NCBI GenBank assembly: GCA_030248135.1 | Contig: JASANC010001605.1 | Location: 148,060-212,059 of the forward strand | Direction: 5' to 3' | DNA: 64,000 nt | DNA from: Theristus sp. LFF4_11 | Taxonomy: Eukaryota; Nematoda; Chromadorea; Monhysterida; Xyalidae | Shown: positions 24,185 through 34,734 of the stretch, piece by piece | Numbering within the stretch: the first letter of the stretch is position 1 | How the letters are laid out: each line of letters opens with the position of its first letter | Notes under the pieces: generated by a model | Databases searched by the model: none | What the model saw: the letters and a program-made list of their open reading frames with translations, nothing else | What the model was told of the DNA's origin: nothing | Made by a program: the position numbers and the translations under genes

Positions 24185-26373
24185 ATGGCAACGAGTAATG
24201 GTTGGGGGGCAGCAAAAGATCACAAAATAACCTGCCGTCTCGTAACACGCTTCGGTGCATTTCGCCCGTGTCACGCAAAGAATCGCCTGGAGATGTCAAC
24301 GTAAGAAAATTTGGAAAAAATTCAAATTTCTGATTTCTCATAAATTTCAAAAACTAAAAAAAAACATTTTTTCAGTCGATCGAGCAGTCGACAGTTGCTG
24401 GAACCAGCGCGCTTTTTATACGAAGAGATCGATGCGTTGAAACAGCACATTCTGGCCAAACACGCTGAGCTGTTGATCAAGCACAAAGAGCAACCTGTGC
24501 GCGTCTGCGAGTGGGCACTCGGACGACTGGAAACGGCGTGTTTGACTGTTTTTGGTTTATTTTTTGAAAGTTTCTTTTTTTCGATTTATTGAAAAAACAT
24601 TTTGTTATCATACCAATTTTTAATGACGTTTGCAGACAATCGCAGAAATTGAACTTTTGGAACAAAAGTTCAACGATGCGGTGACCGAGGGCGAGCAGAC
24701 GATGTCGGAAATGTACAGCGACCAGATGACACTGGCGCACGCCGCTGCGTTTCATGAAATTCACTTGGAGTTTCAGGTTCGGTTTATTTCAAAACTGCTG
24801 GCTACCGTAGCTGGCTCGCATTATGCAGAAGCTTGATAGAAACAATCAACGGGCTACAAAGACTTAAGAAGTTTTTCGCTGCGAGATTTGCTGTGAATTC
24901 TCGGCACTCGTAAGAACTGTAAATTCAAATCTAATCAATCAGGAACTTAAGAAAAGTTACGATGTTTCGAAGTTACAAAGTTTCGAAGTTACAAAGTTAC
25001 AAAGTTTCGAACTTACAAAGTTTCGAAGTTACAAAGTTTTGAAATTACAAAGTTTCGAAGTTAGAAAGTTTCGAAGTCACAAAGTTTCAAAGTTACGTAA
25101 CTTCGATCTTTGTAACTTCGAAACTTTTATTTGTACCACCAGCTATCGTTTTGTGCCGTTTTTTCTTAAAGTTCCTGATTGATCAGATCTTAAGTTGTCC
25201 TGAAGGTATTTTACTCGGAGTGCAGAAAATAAACCTGGACATGGACAAGATTCGAGCAATCAAACTGCGTGACACGCTGCAACGAGAGCAACAGCAGCTG
25301 CGCGATGACGGCGCCCCGTTGTACTACGAACACAACCATGCACCAGCCAGCATTGTGACGTTCGACAGAACACAGGCGAAACGGGACGCTGCACGACGCC
25401 GCAAGGACAATCAGCAGCACTGCTTCGATCCGTATCACTACCGGTATGGTGCCGATGTTGCCATTGCCTCAGTTTCAATACAAGCAGTATTCTGTCGTTC
25501 ATTCAACCGCGACTTGCGCTAGCCAGCCACCGCCAATCAGCACTGCCGGTTCAAATGCAACCAATCAATGCGTATGGTTGCAGACGTAAACACGGCCAGA
25601 ACGTGCCCAATGTCGCAACACTCAGCAACGGCGTGCAAGTGATCCCGGTTGTGTACACCTCCGTGCCCCCGTATCAGTCAGTCACGCCCACCGATCCGAA
25701 CGCCGTCTTCCCGGAGCCGGTGCCTGCAACGCCAGAAGACGGGTAAACTGGCCGTGATCGGTGCATGATATTGTGATCCGACCCAACTGTTCAGGGGAAC
25801 AATTTAGACAGCTGCGGAATGATGTGACAGCAAAATACTGCACTTTGAAAAGTGCATCAACAAAACTTCCACTTTTTTTGCACTGAGCCAGCAAGTTGCA
25901 GAAAAATCAAGCGGCAAAATGCAATTATGTTTCATTGTGTCAAAATGAGCAATGAAAGAGTAACTCCACAAAGTCGTATATCTTTCTGCTTTATATTCAG
26001 CTGGCCAGTCACTCCACCACTAATCACCAACGCAAGTAACCAATCAGCAAGCAGGGCATCGTCATATGCAAAACCAGCATCGGTTATCAGCAATAAAACG
26101 TCGAAAACGGGGGCATCGAGCGCAGCAGACAATGGAGACGACACAATAAAACGACCGATCCCGCCAGCCAATGAGCAGGCTGGCAATAAAATTGACGAAA
26201 CACAAGCGAAAACTAACGAATTACTGGAGGCGCTTGACAAGAAGAAGCCGCTAGAAAACAATGGAACTGCGAGTGAAAAAGAATCAAATCCAAGCAGTCC
26301 AGTGAACGATGACAAGGAGAGCATGGCTGCTGACTCGCCAAGAACTGAGAAGAAAAGATGTGCGATCAGTTAA
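24185..26373 (+). CDS. Gene E: coiled-coil/proline-rich protein with CaaX box (CAIS), 392 residues
   Basis: Exons 24185-24300, 24376-24547, 24636-24776, 25226-25443, 25584-25742 and 26001-26373 sum to 1179 nt in frame. It parallels gene C closely: coiled coil FLYEEIDALKQHILAKHAEL to VCEWALGRLE (compare LCEWGVDRID in C); a second helical exon of exactly 141 nt in both genes; a His/Cys segment ending CFDPYHYR, with the intron splitting Arg before RKHG as in gene A; a Pro/Val-rich segment (VYTSVPPYQSVTPTDPNAVF); an acidic tail NKIDETQAKTNELLEALDKK matching the tail of C; and CaaX box CAIS (farnesyl type). The exon 2 donor is uncertain: GTTTTT at 24548 keeps the frame, but paralogy suggests a boundary about ten bases earlier. 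Confidence 0.75.
24951..25135. repeat. Tandem 8/16-bp repeat based on AAGTTTCGAAGTTACA
   Basis: In intron 3 of gene E the unit AAGTTTCGAAGTTACA recurs about ten times with variants (AAGTTACA, AAGTTTTGAAATTACA). The right end carries the same motif inverted (CTTTGTAACTTCGAAACTTT), and the unit contains the palindrome TTCGAA, so the array can fold on itself. Confidence 0.85.
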
Positions 26374-26696
26374 TGCGTGTGCTTGTGAACGCTTTTACAA
26401 TTTTTAAATTCTTAAGATGTGTTTTCAGTTTTTGGGGTTTACATTTTGGCTCACACAGACATCATTTGTCTCTAGCCATCAGCGTAACACGACCTCTGAA
26501 CAAAGCAATCCGCAGAAAACAAAGGCTATCGATTTCTCACTGCCAGATTGCATAAAAGTATTGTTCAAGAAGTTTTTGTGTGTCCAGAATATTCAGTCCC
26601 CTCGGTGTGTCGTGTGTCAACAAGTGAGTTGACGTTTGTCAGCGTGTTTTCCTGCATCCAATGCCAACAGCTGCATTTGTTTGACACCAACAGAAC
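26374..26696. other. Intergenic region between genes E and F
   Basis: About 320 bp with no coding exon recognised. It separates the A-E cluster from the next gene on the same strand. Confidence 0.5.
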
Positions 26697-28680
26697 ATGA
26701 CTTCATACGCGCATTTGCGACCATCGGTGAAAGGAGCTGCGATTGATCCGGCAAAGAAATGCAAATACGATCGCACTGTGCGGATGACGCAAGAGTGGAC
26801 GCCAAAGCACACAGCCGTGCCAGTGTGAGACACGTTCGCAATGGGAACAACTTCAGCTGATTGGGTGATGTACAGTGGCGGCCAAAAGTGTTGGAACGCT
26901 GCGCGCGTGTGTGCTGTGTATTGCACACGTGTTGCATCAGCCGTACAAACGCTATTAATTTACAGACAACGTTGGGTCAAAAAGTGTACCGTGAACCCAA
27001 CGTTGCCCTTGAATTCCTACAGTATGGCCGAATAAATATGGCAGTCTCAATCAAGGCGAGATTAGTCACAGACTAGGAGTTTCCTTTCTCAAAAATGATA
27101 AGATATCCGCCAATCGAGTGTGCAAAGGTAGAAATAATGAACAGAATAGCCCGAATTACCAATTAATTTTCAGAAACATGTAAAATTTGACACGCAGTTG
27201 GGTTTCTGAGCAACTTTTTTCTTTGATTCAAATTTCGCGCGCTCCTTGCACCCTGAAAAAAGCTGCCATGTTTAAACGGTCATACTGTATAATAGCGTTT
27301 GTACGGCTGATGCAACACGTGTGCAATACACCGCACTCACGCGCGCAGCGTTCCAACACTTTTGGCCGCCACTGAACGGAGTTTTGTGGATCCAACCGAG
27401 AACATCAAAATCGCCCACGCAGCTTGCAGAGAACAAACGCTGAAGAAGCCGGAGCCGCTGTTGGAGCCGTTGGCCGTGAAACGTGCGCTGCTGAACGAGC
27501 TCTACCACCGACTGATGCCCTACGAACGCCACTACGAAACGGCGTTACTCATCGAGGCTGCTCATCGGCTCAACGCGGTCACGGTTCACTTGTGTTGCAT
27601 TATAAAAACATTCAAACATTTTGTTGACTAGGTCGAGCTGTAAATCGTAGGCTTTTGAATCGGGTTGAGCTAGCTGGCCAGAGATGCAGCCAATCAGCGT
27701 GTCGGACAAAACTGCATGCAAAACTGTCGATGACACGTTTGAATTCATTGCGCTCGCTTTGCAAACGCATTTTTTGCTGACTGTCAGGCGCACATGGAGA
27801 TCGTTGGGCGTTACGACGCGCACACGCACGCGGCGCACACGTCGCAGGTGGCCGAGGCAGCGTTGCAGTACGCACTGGCCGGACGCGAACGCGACGAGGC
27901 GCTGGCGTTTGTGCACAAGCAACTCAAGGTGCAGTGAAACGTTTTTGGAAAAAGGGTCAACGTGAAAACAAATGAATGGTGACGAAGTTCTTTCAGCTGG
28001 TGGACGTGAGCGAGCGATGCTACTGCGACAGATGCAAGCCGGTGCATGACGCGCGCGACCGCTGGCAGCACACGCACGGACTCGCGACCGTCGAGACGTT
28101 CGTTGTAGCAGAGCGCGTTCGTTGCTTGTGCACGTCATCGTGGGCGACTTTGTCCACTGTGCAACATTACTGTGTTATCATGACAGAGTGCACGCTCTTC
28201 TGAGCGCGACTCTTTACCTACAGTATGGCCGAATAAATAAGGCAGTCCATCAAGGCGGGATCAGTCGCAGACTAGGAGTTGGCTTTTTTCAAAAAATGCC
28301 AACATAATTCCTAATCATGTGTGCAAGGGAGTAAGAATGAACATAAAAGCACGAAGAATCCATTAGTTAAAAAACATGTCAAATTTGACACACAATGGGG
28401 TTTTTGAACGTCTTTTTGCTTTCATTCAAATTTCGCGCGCTCCTTGCACCCTGAAAAAAGCTGCCATGTTTACTCGGTCATTCCGTAAATTGTATTCGAA
28501 ACCACTCGTTGCAGATACAACGAGTCTCGCCGTCGATTCGAGTACCGAATGCTGCCCCGCCAGCACACGGAGCAGCGCTGGGCGTTGACCATGGCACTGC
28601 CGGGCAGAACCTATGAGCAGGCAATGGGCTACGATGCCAACGAGTCACAACAGAGCACACACCCGTTTGCGGTGCCCTGA
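26697..28680 (+). CDS. Gene F: unknown 245-residue protein with MITEs in two introns
   Basis: I do not recognise the protein. Exons 26697-26824, 27382-27583, 27788-27928, 27997-28097 and 28515-28680 sum to 738 nt in frame with GT-AG junctions. It reads as a basic N terminus (TSYAHLRPSVKGAA), helical segments (NELYHRLMPYERHYETALLI; SQVAEAALQYALAGRERDEA), a CYCDRC motif with nearby histidines, and a C terminus PGRTYEQAMGYDANESQQST. No membrane segment or signal peptide was seen. Introns 1 and 4 are filled largely by inverted-repeat elements ending 7 and about 19 bp before the acceptors, so transposon sequence supplies the 3' part of both introns. It is probably a real gene, given five compatible junctions. 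Confidence 0.6.
26873..27374. mobile_element. Tc1-like inverted-repeat element, host of a nested MITE
   Basis: The left arm 26873-26957 (starting CAGTGGCGGCCAAAAGTGTT) is the near-exact reverse complement of 27291-27374, about 85 bp. The start CAGTGGCGGCCAAAAG after a TA resembles Tc1-family termini; the right flank reads AA rather than TA. Between the arms lie about 60 bp containing a small palindrome (AACGTTGGGT ... ACCCAACGTT) and an inserted MITE at 27020-27287. No transposase is encoded, so it is non-autonomous. It occupies most of intron 1 of gene F. Confidence 0.85.
27020..27287 (+). mobile_element. MITE, TACAGTATGGCCGAA family, copy 2 (nested)
   Basis: 268 bp bounded by CAGTATGGCCGAATAAATAT and its inverted counterpart ATGTTTAAACGGTCATACTG, with TA on both sides (27018-27019 and 27288-27289), the classic TA target duplication. 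It interrupts the Tc1-like element 26873-27374 and is therefore the younger insertion. Confidence 0.9.
28221..28495 (+). mobile_element. MITE, TACAGTATGGCCGAA family, copy 3
   Basis: Starts CAGTATGGCCGAATAAATAA after TA and ends in ATGTTTACTCGGTCATTCCG before TA. It lies in intron 4 of gene F about 20 bp before the acceptor at 28514, in the same orientation as the other copies. Confidence 0.88.
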
Positions 28681-29006
28681 GTACACTCTGGCACTCTGTC
28701 TAACTCCATTTGGATGCTCCATTTTACTGGCATTCCCACAATAACAGCAACAGACGAGTTGTTAGCCCCATGATCACAACAACAATGGAAAAAAATCGAG
28801 CTTCTGTAAAATCTAGTCGATATTTCAGACAATAAAATCCGAATAGTGAGGAAAAAACACCCACCGAACACACGAGTATAAACAACAACGAAAAAAGTAC
28901 AGAGTACAACGAGACAAGCAAAAAAAAGACGACTTCGAAATTGTGAAACCGTAAAAAACTAAGAGAAAAAACAAGCAGAGACCGCCCAGTGGTGGTGTCC
29001 ATAACA
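28681..29006. other. Short region between convergent genes
   Basis: About 325 bp, A-rich on the + strand, separating the stop of gene F from the stop of the minus-strand zinc-finger gene. It holds only the 3' ends of the two convergent genes as far as can be seen. Confidence 0.5.
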
Positions 29007-32000
29007 TTATCCAGTCCACTGCTGGTACGGATTGCGTTTGCTTTTTATGGCACGCTGTGCCTGCAGCGACTCCCGATAGATGTGCGTCTGTCCCTTCATG
29101 TGTTCACTGTAGTCTTGCTGAGTGTTGAACTGCAGTTTGCACACGTGACACACGAAGCCACCGCCACCGCCAGCTGTCATGCTCATTGGCGTCTGGTTGG
29201 TGCCAGTCGCGTAGGCGCTGTTGCTGAACGCTGAGTCCTTCGCTTTCTTCGGCTTCTGGTACAACGGCTGTGCTGCGCCTGCGAAAGCATTTTCGGTTGC
29301 ACTCTTTTTTTATTTTAATTTTTCCCATTCGAATGTACCTTTTGTTAGCGCGCGCTTTGGAGCCGGATTCGATGGTTGCCTGAAAATAATGTCAATGTTT
29401 AACAGCCTCTCAAATGTACATTTTTACCATTGTAACGTAAAAACAGAACACACAAAAAAAGCCGAACTGAAGGTATACAACCATTCAGCATTGTAGTTCT
29501 TATAAATCCCATCAATCTTATCATATTCACAACAGATTACGTCACGCACGCACCACAACACCCGTTTCATTTTGCAGTCAACTGTTGTTAGAAAGTCAAC
29601 CAGACAGAAAACTACAAGAAAACGACTTTCGCCCGTTGAGAAGCAAACGACGCACGTTTTCGCGGGCACTGCAGAGACAGCGGCCATGCCTCCCTCCTGG
29701 AACGCTTTCACCTTGCGCTGGTGGTTGGCGCCTTGAAAGTGAGACTTTGAGATTTGCAACGACGTCAGCTCAACGTTGCAGATCACGCACATCCAGATAG
29801 CCGGCTTCGTTTTGTATTTCTGAATGGTCATGAACGAAAATTACGGCATCAAAGACATCACATCCACTGTAAATCTAATTAGGGCGCTAAATCAGCGGCA
29901 GCTAGCACACTTATGAGCAGTAAGCCAGACTTGAATATGCACTGCGCGCTGTGTTTCAGTCGACTGCAAAACAGTCATTTGACTTGAGTACTTGACACCC
30001 ATAAATTAACATCAAACATGAAATCAACATTCAATCATCAGCATCAGTCACCTTAATCATCCGTCGAATGATGTTTTCACCGGTAATTTTGTCCAAGTCC
30101 TCTTCACTAATCAGACCCCCCCTGATCAGTGGTCTCGCAAAGTACCGCCGCACATTACGATCGTGAGTCGATTTGTCGCTGTCCAAATAATGCTGCACTG
30201 ACGGCATCACGCTGCGGAACTCGACATCACAGCTGAAAATGTCGAATTTGTCATATGTGTGTGATATTATGTCACAAATTAAGTCGCAAACAATAATCGT
30301 GAATCTAATTTTGCTAGCAGTTTATTTGAAACGCCAACAAATAGTGTGAATTCATGAAAACAAATCATGTCCAAAACGAAATCGCAGACGAACATTCCAC
30401 AATACTGTGGACTGCAAAAGTCGTCTGGCACCCCGCCAACGTGCTCTTCAAAGTATGAGATTGCCCGTTCGCCCGGTTGCTCTTTTGCCTGGAAACAGAC
30501 AACAAACGATGAGACGCTGACGCATTCAACCATCGATTCAAACTCAATGACAGCCTCATTCAAACTTGTTACCATCAATTTGCCGACACCCGGTGCTGGC
30601 AGGCCCTTTTTGATCATTTCCCGTTGCTCCAGTACTTTCGGTACGAACTGCGTTCGCCAAACGTTGTCCAGCTGAAACGAAACACATTTGTGGTTGTTGT
30701 TTTAACAATTCAGTCGCAAATCCGGTATCTCGAGGAAACATCAATGGTGTGCAATCGAACCGCAAATCATAAGCAACGACGTGATCGGCTGCTTTTGAAT
30801 TGGACTCATTGCTTTGCCACTCGGCCGGACGCAGCCAATCAGCAACCAGCCGACATACACCAGACATCCAAATGCCAGCAAACTCGCGCGTACTTCCGAG
30901 TTCATACAATAAACGTGCAACGTGCTCACTTTCGACTCCCACTTCTTCCACTTGAACTCCTCGTCGACGTAGTCGAGACCATAGACGAAACGCGCGCTCG
31001 TCGGCTTCGTGCCGCGTTTCGTGTCGGGCAGATAGTCCCACGTGAACTTCGGGTCGTAGTCCCAAATGGAGTTCTCGTAGCTTCGATCGAACAACGCCAA
31101 CGAGAGCGAGTTGCTGTACGTCTTGAGGATGTGATCGCCGAAGTCGCCGAGTGTCTCGTACAGGTCCATCCAGAGCGCTTTCGGTGGCTCCGGAGGCGGC
31201 GGCGCCTGTCGAGGCGGTCGCTGCTCGAACAGCGGCCTGCGGTGCGTGGGCATTGCCGGTGGGCCGGGACGGGCGAATCGAGGAGGCATCGGGTGCCAAC
31301 GGTTCAGAGCGGAATCCATTGGATCCTGCAAAGACAAGAATGATCTGCTTTAATTAAACCCAATTTACAACCTTCGTTTCGATTATTTGAAAATGCGTAT
31401 CAACTATTGACCTCAACACAGCTCTGTAAAAGGGTCATTCTCATTATCTTTCTTTCTCATCCTTCACTTCTGTTTAAACCTTTCCACTCGATGTTTGATC
31501 AATGTTTGACTCGCAACTAACTTCAACCAAAAAACGAACCACAGCAGCAAACCAACCATTTCCGGATGTCCCATTTGTCTATAATCGTGCATCAGTTCAT
31601 CAACAGCAGCCGCGCCCGGCGGCGGTGCTCCGTAGGCGACGGCGTTGTTCAGATACTCGGCCGCATCATCAAATCGACGTTCGCCCGGAGCAGCAGCCGC
31701 GCGCAAGCCACCGGCGTAGCCCATCGTTGCCAGCAGCTCGTGTTCGTTGGCGCCCGTCGGTGCGGCAGACGCCGCATGGCCGAGCAGCGGCTCGCGTCCG
31801 CCTGCGCCGCCGAGCACGGGCGCAGGCTGCTGCGTGAAATGAAACGACGACAGATGCCGGTTGAAGTTCGACTGCATCGGCGGCGCCGCCAGCAGACCCT
31901 CGCGACGGTCCACCTGCCATTCGCGACCAGGCTCGAACAGGTCAGACGGAGGCGCTTCGCCTGAGAGAGCACAGGCTGCTAAGCGGCGTCTTTGCAAATT

Positions 32001-32993
32001 TTATTGATCAGACTAACGTGTGGAGTGACACGATGGAACCAATCAGCGTTCAATTCGTTCAGACGCAGACGATCAGTTGACTGCACACTCACTCAGCTGA
32101 GTCTCTGCTTTTTACTTGGATTTAACAATTCGCTCAACCAGCTCAATCACGCCGATGCCAGATTGAAATGCAGAGGCGGAATGCACAGAGTGCGCATGTG
32201 TTACAGTTTCACACTTGAGTGACTGTTGAGTCTCTGCGTTTGACTTGGATTTAACAATCGCCAACCAGCTCAATCACGCCGATCCAGATTGAAATGCAGA
32301 GGCAGAAGGCACAGCGGGCAACAAACACGGGAGGCCAACCGAATCGATTCAGCAGTTTCTTCATCAAGTCCATGGCGCCATCGATCACCGATGCGGTCTC
32401 CGCCTGCAGCACCGCCTTCGGTGGCCTTCCATAGTTGGCGTCATAATTCTCCTGTGCACCGCCACCGCCGCCAGTGTCCATGTCCTCTGTGCCGTCATAA
32501 CCAGCTCGTCGGCCAGCGAAATGGCCTGCATCCGCCTGCGTTTCACCGAGCAACCTGACGTCGTCGTCATTATTGCTGAATCGATCCCCGCCGCCCCCCG
32601 CAGTGGCCAACATCTGCAGCTGGTGGTCTATTTGTCGTCGAAAGTCGCTGCCATCCTCTGCCGGCGGTGCAGCGCTGTACGTCGTCGCTGGTCTGTCCGC
32701 CAACAAGCCGCGCGTGTTTCTGTTCGTGCGCGCCGTCATGTCCACGTCGAAGCGCTCGTTGTTTCTCCGGTCGACGTAGCCGCTGCCGAGGCGATTCCGC
32801 GGCTGCTGCTGACCGCCGCTGGCGGCCGATCGCCACGACGAACCGCCGCCACCGCCGGCGCCCGCGTCTCGGTCACGCGGTTGAAACTGGCCGCCTTGCC
32901 ACGGACGCTCGTAGGACGTGGACGCACGCGCACGCACCGCACCGCCGCCGCTGCCGCCACGCGAGAACGCACCGTATGCAGGTGGAACGCTCA
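29007..32993 (-). CDS. Protein with three JAZ/U1-like zinc fingers and Gly/Arg-rich N terminus, about 795 residues
   Basis: Exons on the minus strand, 5' to 3': 32340-32993, 31557-31960, 30930-31325, 30394-30671, 30052-30232, 29656-29819, 29339-29379 and 29007-29278; phases agree throughout. The N-terminal part is rich in Gly, Arg and Ala; a middle part is aromatic and acidic (YENSIWDYDPKFTWDY). Finger 1 is created by splicing 30394|30232: CGICDVEFRSVMPSVQHYLD with following histidine. Finger 2 is CVICNVELTSLQISKSHFQG and finger 3 CHVCKLQFNTQQDYSEHMKG, each C-x2-C-x12-H with a second His five or six residues on, the spacing of matrin/JAZ fingers that bind double-stranded RNA. A role in nuclear RNA binding is inferred. 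The first exon is unresolved; the acceptor at 32993 followed by TGAGC may complete a split ATG. A 42-nt in-frame GT-AG stretch (30489-30530) may be a tiny intron. Confidence 0.75.
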
Positions 32994-33504
32994 CTGAAAC
33001 GGCAAAAACACGACCGTTGCTCAATGGCAATACATAAATGCAGTCTCAATCTCCATGAAGAGAAGTGTCCTGAACAATACACAGCTGAGCTGTGTACACA
33101 CCACCAGACACAAGAACAAAACGTCATTCAAAAAACTGAACAACATGGCAACGAGATGGCATAAAGTTTTTTGATGTTCTTAATAAGGTTTTGATGATGA
33201 CGTTGATGGTTAGATGGTTGATCATCGTGCACGATGGCCCAGAGTTCAATTCCATTGCTCTTTTTCCTTCCGGTTTTGTCTACAGCGAACTCCAAATTGT
33301 AGGCAATCAGCTGATTGATTGGTGTTGGTGATCACATGATGCATGCTTTCTGCGCAGAAATTGCTGCAGAGAGGAAAGCATCAGCTGCTTGCCACGATTC
33401 AAAATCGACTGCATGTATTTTGTGACTGCTTTTGGTCGTTACCGCTGTCGAGCGCGTTGAGTTGAAATAAATGAGAAATTGAAAAAGTGGCCTCTTCTCT
33501 GTGG
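32994..33504. other. Region upstream of the zinc-finger gene
   Basis: About 500 bp that should contain the first exon and promoter of the minus-strand zinc-finger gene. No convincing first exon with a compatible donor was found, and no other feature was recognised. Confidence 0.4.
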
Positions 33505-33650
33505 CGCGCCTTTTTGGGGGGGACAAGTTGGGGGGTGTGTGTGGGGGGGTTGTGGTGGGGGGGTGGTGAGGGGGGGAAAGGAGGGGGGGGGTGTTGTGTT
33601 GGGGGGGCTGGGTCCCCCAACACAAACTCGCATCGACGGCGGCCCGGACA
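33505..33650. repeat. G-run low-complexity tract
   Basis: On the + strand a series of runs of five to nine G separated by one to five T, G or A (TTGGGGGGTGTGTG, GGTGGTGAGGGGGGG) fills about 110 bp. Such a pattern could form several G-quadruplexes. The long proline-rich reading frames on the minus strand here are by-products of the C runs. Confidence 0.85.
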
Positions 33651-33680
33651 TTTCTTGAATCTTGTTGAGCCGTTATTATA

Positions 33681-34720
33681 AATATTATCTAAAAATGCGG
33701 GAGACGCATATAAAAGGAGGAATATGGCCTTGTGTAAGCAGTGAAAGACTTGGCTCGACAACCTTTTCAAGTCTCTGATGTGGTACACACGGATACAAGT
33801 ACATAAGAGTCATATTTTTGCGCCGCGTTTGTTGTTTACAAGCTTGTTGAAAAGCGTAAAAATTTTGAAGTTATCTAGATATTTTTCAATTGTCCTCTTC
33901 AGTTTAGTCTAAAATCACATCATGTGCGAAATTCTGTACAGCATGGCCGAATAAATGAGGCAGTCCATCAAGGCGGGATTAGTCGCTGACTAGGAGTTGT
34001 CTTTTTCAAAAATGCCAACATAATTTCCAATCATGTGTGCAAGGGAGAAAGAATGAACAGAATAATACGGATAATCCATTAGCTTAAAAAACGCGTCAAA
34101 TTTGGCATACAATTTGGTTTCTGAACTTCTTTTTCTTTTATTCAAAATTCGCGCGCTCCTTGCACCCTGAAAAAAGCTGCCATGTTTAATCGGCTATACT
34201 GTAAATTCTGTGCAAAAAACAGAAACATCAGAGATTGCAAAACATTGCTGCATGTAGCTTTATCGTTGTTGCTAACGTACGCACCGCTGTGCATACAGCA
34301 GCACCAGTGCAAAAAGTGTTGTCTTCCGTTGATTTTCACCCTTTTTACCAAACTCTTGTGACAGGATAAACCGGTGAGTCATTGCCACAGAAGGAGACCT
34401 TGCGTTCCCAATGCCTCTGCGATACACTTTGTGCAAACCAGTGTCAGCGATCTAAAGTCTGATCGTTATTTTAGTGGTTTTAGAGGTCGCTAAATGCTAG
34501 AAAAAGGCAAATGTGAAAGTTTCATTTGTCTACAATGTACGAGGGTTGCCACTTGCAACCTAAATAAAAAATAAACGGCGCAAAAATATGACTCTTATGT
34601 ACTTGTATCCGTGTGTACCACATCAGAGACTTGAAAAGGTTGTCGAGCCAAGTCTTTCACTGCTTACACAAGGCCATATTCCTCCTTTTATATGCGTCTC
34701 CCGCATTTTTAGATAATATT
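33681..34720. mobile_element. Foldback-type element with 145-bp terminal inverted repeats
   Basis: 33681-33825 is the reverse complement of 34576-34720 with essentially no mismatch. The arms start AATATTATCTAAAAATGCGG. The interior of about 750 bp encodes nothing recognisable and contains a TACAGTATGGCCGAA MITE (33939-34201). A target-site duplication is not clear, because the outer AATATT is itself palindromic. The right arm abuts the 149-bp satellite. Confidence 0.88.
33939..34201 (+). mobile_element. MITE, TACAGTATGGCCGAA family, copy 4 (nested)
   Basis: Starts CAGCATGGCCGAATAAATGA after TA (33937-33938) and ends in ATGTTTAATCGGCTATACTG before TA (34202-34203). It is inserted within the 145-bp-TIR element. 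Confidence 0.9.
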
Positions 34721-34734
34721 CTGACTTTTACATA

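Noticed and set aside
30624..31343. 239-codon + strand open frame
   Set aside because: It lies opposite exons of the minus-strand zinc-finger gene, whose exons have consistent splice phases; the + frame has no motif and is Arg-rich, typical of an antisense shadow.
31464..33164. Several Arg/Ala-rich + strand frames around 31.5-33.1 kb
   Set aside because: They are the complement of the GC-rich Gly/Arg/Ala coding exons on the minus strand.
33332..33788. Proline-rich minus-strand frames
   Set aside because: They are created by C runs of the low-complexity tract and have no start context, splice sites or conservation signal.
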